Shown here: positions 13,128 through 14,412 of the stretch, in pieces
Layout of the letters: each line of letters opens with the position of its first letter
How positions within the stretch are numbered: position 1 is the stretch's first letter
Source of the DNA: Nitrospirota bacterium
Lineage (GTDB): Bacteria; Nitrospirota; CAKKRA01; 9FT-COMBO-42-15
Length of the DNA stretch: 14,412 nt
Assembly (NCBI GenBank): GCA_016214425.1
Contig: JACRON010000212.1
Span: 1-14,412, forward strand
Direction: 5' to 3'
The notes under the pieces: model-generated
Told to the model about the DNA's origin: nothing
Database searches by the model: none
Seen by the model: only the letters and a program-made list of their open reading frames with translations
Position numbers and translations under genes: made by a program

Positions 13128-14150
13128 ATGGTATCTCTTTCTGCTCTACCATATTTATCAATCATAATTAGCTTAAAAATAATAGAGAAAATCTATCTTG
13201 GTATGAACCGCTCTGGTTCATATCTTGTAGGAGGTTCTGTCAGGGATATCCTGCTAAGAAGGCCTTTAAGGGACATTGATATTTCTGTGCCATCGGATTC
13301 CCTTGAAATAGCTAAAAGATTTGCTGATAAAATAAAAGGGAGTTTTTTTGTTATGAGTGAAGAAGAAGGTGTTGCAAGGGTTGTAAAGAAAGAGGGAAGG
13401 AAGGCCCTTCAATTTGACTTTGCAAGGTTTAAAGGCAAGGACATATTAGAAGACCTCTCAAACAGGGATTTTACAATTAATGCAATGGCGATAAATATTT
13501 CTAAATTTCGGATTTCGGATTTTGGATTTCGGATTTCAAGTATAGAAATAATAGACCCTTACAATGGCAGAAAGGATTTGAATGACAAGATCATCAGGGT
13601 AATAAAACCAGATGCTTTGAAAGATGACCCCCTGAGGATGCTCAGGGCAATAAGGCTTGCATCAGACCTTGAACTTAAGATTGAAGACAAGACTATTGAA
13701 TACATCAAAGGTCTTGCGCCTTCTTTGGGGAGCGTCTCTTCTGAGCGCGTGAGGGATGAGCTGTTCAGGATATTTAAAAGTAATAGGTCGCACTATTATA
13801 TCTCTTTGCTTGATGAATATAGGCTTTTGGATGTTATCATTCCAGAGATAAGGGAAATGAAAGGGCTTAAACAGGGCAGCTATCATGTGTATGAGCTGTG
13901 GACTCACTCCTTGAAGACTGTTGAGTATCTTGAAGATGTCATAAAAAATATAAAATTATATCTTCCTGAATATACTGACAGGATAAAGAGGCATCTAAGA
14001 CTGGAGATAGAGCAGGGCATAGACAGATTAAGTCTTCTGAAATTTGCAGCGCTCCTGCATGATACTGGCAAGCCTTCAACTATAAAAACAGAATGTGCGC
14101 AGGATTACAGAAAACCATATGAGGCCATTGTATCTTACACAGTTATATAA
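13128..14150 (+). CDS. cca: tRNA nucleotidyltransferase (cca/HD family), N-terminal part of a frameshifted gene
   Basis: The product belongs to the class II nucleotidyltransferases that add or repair CCA at tRNA 3' ends. It shows GGSVRD (35-40), the catalytic metal-binding DID (49-51), the RDFTINAMA motif (113-121), DPYNGRKDL, DPLRMLRAIRLAS and the start of an HD domain, LLHDTGKPST (H311-D312). Two things are odd. Residues 126-138 (KFRISDFGFRISS) are translated from a 7-base repeat inserted just after the INAMA motif. After STIKTE (about residue 322) the frame runs into non-family sequence and stops at 14150, while the proper continuation appears in the +1 frame. About 100 bases seem to be missing at that junction. 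GAGGGA seven bases upstream fixes the ATG. The catalytic head is whole, so partial activity is possible. Confidence 0.85.
   Translation: MVSLSALPYLSIIISLKIIEKIYLGMNRSGSYLVGGSVRDILLRRPLRDIDISVPSDSLEIAKRFADKIKGSFFVMSEEEGVARVVKKEGRKALQFDFARFKGKDILEDLSNRDFTINAMAINISKFRISDFGFRISSIEIIDPYNGRKDLNDKIIRVIKPDALKDDPLRMLRAIRLASDLELKIEDKTIEYIKGLAPSLGSVSSERVRDELFRIFKSNRSHYYISLLDEYRLLDVIIPEIREMKGLKQGSYHVYELWTHSLKTVEYLEDVIKNIKLYLPEYTDRIKRHLRLEIEQGIDRLSLLKFAALLHDTGKPSTIKTECAQDYRKPYEAIVSYTVI
13503..13541 (+). repeat. 7-base tandem repeat inserted in frame inside cca
   Basis: Four 7-base units (CGGATTT, CGGATTT, TGGATTT, CGGATTT) lie at 13509-13536, flanked by partial units. Translated, they give KFRISDFGFRISS between the conserved INAMAINI and EIIDPYNGRKDL of the nucleotidyltransferase, where relatives have only a few residues. 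The reverse complement of the cluster at 317-336 shares the 12-base word GATTTCGGATTT, so this is the same family as the intergenic element near the ATPase genes. Confidence 0.75.
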
Positions 14151-14215
14151 TCCCCCTTTGTCCCCCTTTAATAAAGGGGGATATAAAGGGATTAACGAAG
14201 GGGCAAAAGAGGGAT
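14150..14215 (+). repeat. CCCCCTTT-AAT-AAAGGGGG hairpin repeat, copy inside cca
   Basis: CCCCCTTT (14162-14169) and AAAGGGGG (14173-14180) form the same 8-base-pair stem as the copy at 3572-3590, with loop AAT. The unit is preceded by another AATCCCCCTTTG and followed by ATATAAAGGGATT. In the +1 frame it is translated without stops as NPPLSPFNKGGYKGINEGAK, sitting between HMRPLYLTQ and GDTTCGITKRAIYRFF of the HD-domain region. Confidence 0.75.
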
Positions 14216-14330
14216 TAGCAGGTGATACAACTTGTGGCATTACAAAAAGGGCGATATACCGTTTCTTCAGGGATGCAGGTGACTCAGGCATTGATGTGCT
14301 TTTGCTTTCCATTGCAGATGCAATGGCAAC

Positions 14331-14361
14331 GCAGCCCCAGGCTTCAGCCTCTGAGGCTGTG
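14331..14361. repeat. Possible third repeat in the cca 3' part (palindromic)
   Basis: CAGCCTC-T-GAGGCTG at 14345-14359 is a perfect 7-base inverted repeat, and just before it AGGCT-TC-AGCCT (14339-14350) is another short one. The segment is GC-richer than its surroundings and encodes low-complexity QPQASASEAV between LLLSIADAMA and SYKTVAEVARR. It resembles other 'AGGCTTCAGCCT' type genomic repeats, but no second copy is in this window. Confidence 0.35.
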
Positions 14362-14412
14362 AGTTATAAAACAGTAGCAGAGGTCGCAAGAAGGATATTG
14401 GATTATTATTAT

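Larger units (their letters stand above)
14086..14412 (+). pseudogene. cca: C-terminal part of cca in the +1 frame, running off the window
   Basis: This frame is open from just after a stop at 14083-14085 to the window end. It encodes NVRRITENHMRPLYL, the HMRP motif of the HD-domain nucleotidyltransferases, then a repeat-derived stretch (YNPPLSPFNKGGYKGI), then CGITKRAIYRFFRDAGDSGIDVLLLSIADA, another family landmark, and KTVAEVARRILDYYY. It is the continuation of the 13128 gene displaced by one base. Between the HD motif and HMRP relatives have about 45 residues; here about ten remain, so roughly 100 bases, not a multiple of three, are gone. No start codon with a ribosome binding site is seen, so separate translation is unlikely. 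A sequencing or assembly error cannot be excluded. Confidence 0.75.

Noticed and set aside
13503..13541. CRISPR or microsatellite array
   Set aside because: The units are 7 bases with no spacers and only four copies; they are read in frame within a gene.

Overview
The window is gene-dense, fairly AT-rich bacterial DNA. It carries a bacterial V/A-type ATPase, an archaeal-type PEP carboxylase, QueH-type queuosine synthesis, a heptaheme c-type cytochrome and short intergenic repeats that also sit inside a gene. This mix suggests an anaerobic, respiring bacterium, perhaps of a Nitrospirota- or Desulfobacterota-like lineage. That is inference: no rRNA or other taxonomic marker is present.

Layout. 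82-2477 (+) holds four V/A-type ATPase genes in the order K, E, C, F; the catalytic A, B and D genes do not follow. 2594-2941 (+) is a small cysteine-rich zinc-ribbon protein. It converges on queH (2843-3481, -), whose reading frame runs about 100 bases antisense into it. 3671-6995 (+) is a tight three-gene unit: archaeal-type PEP carboxylase, a small membrane protein, and a Na+/phosphate cotransporter with a PhoU-like tail. 7160-10914 (+) encodes a 960-residue TPR scaffold and an ExeA/GspA-like AAA ATPase. 10923-12998 (-) is an operon in which two paralogous HAMP membrane proteins flank a heptaheme cytochrome. 13128 to the window end (+) is a tRNA nucleotidyltransferase (cca/HD family) gene that is broken by an internal deletion plus frameshift and carries repeat-derived in-frame insertions.

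How the parts work together. The ATPase genes encode membrane rotor and stalk parts. PEP carboxylase makes oxaloacetate and releases phosphate, and its operon ends in a phosphate transporter. The TPR/AAA pair looks like an envelope-assembly or motility module. The HAMP-cytochrome-HAMP operon is the best candidate for an undescribed system: it has transmembrane signal-relay parts and an extracytoplasmic heme protein, but no kinase or chemoreceptor output domain.

A second theme is repeat invasion. A 7-base-periodic 'GGATTTC' repeat and a 'CCCCCTTT-nnn-AAAGGGGG' hairpin repeat each occur once between genes and once translated in frame inside cca. A third palindromic segment lies near the cca 3' end.
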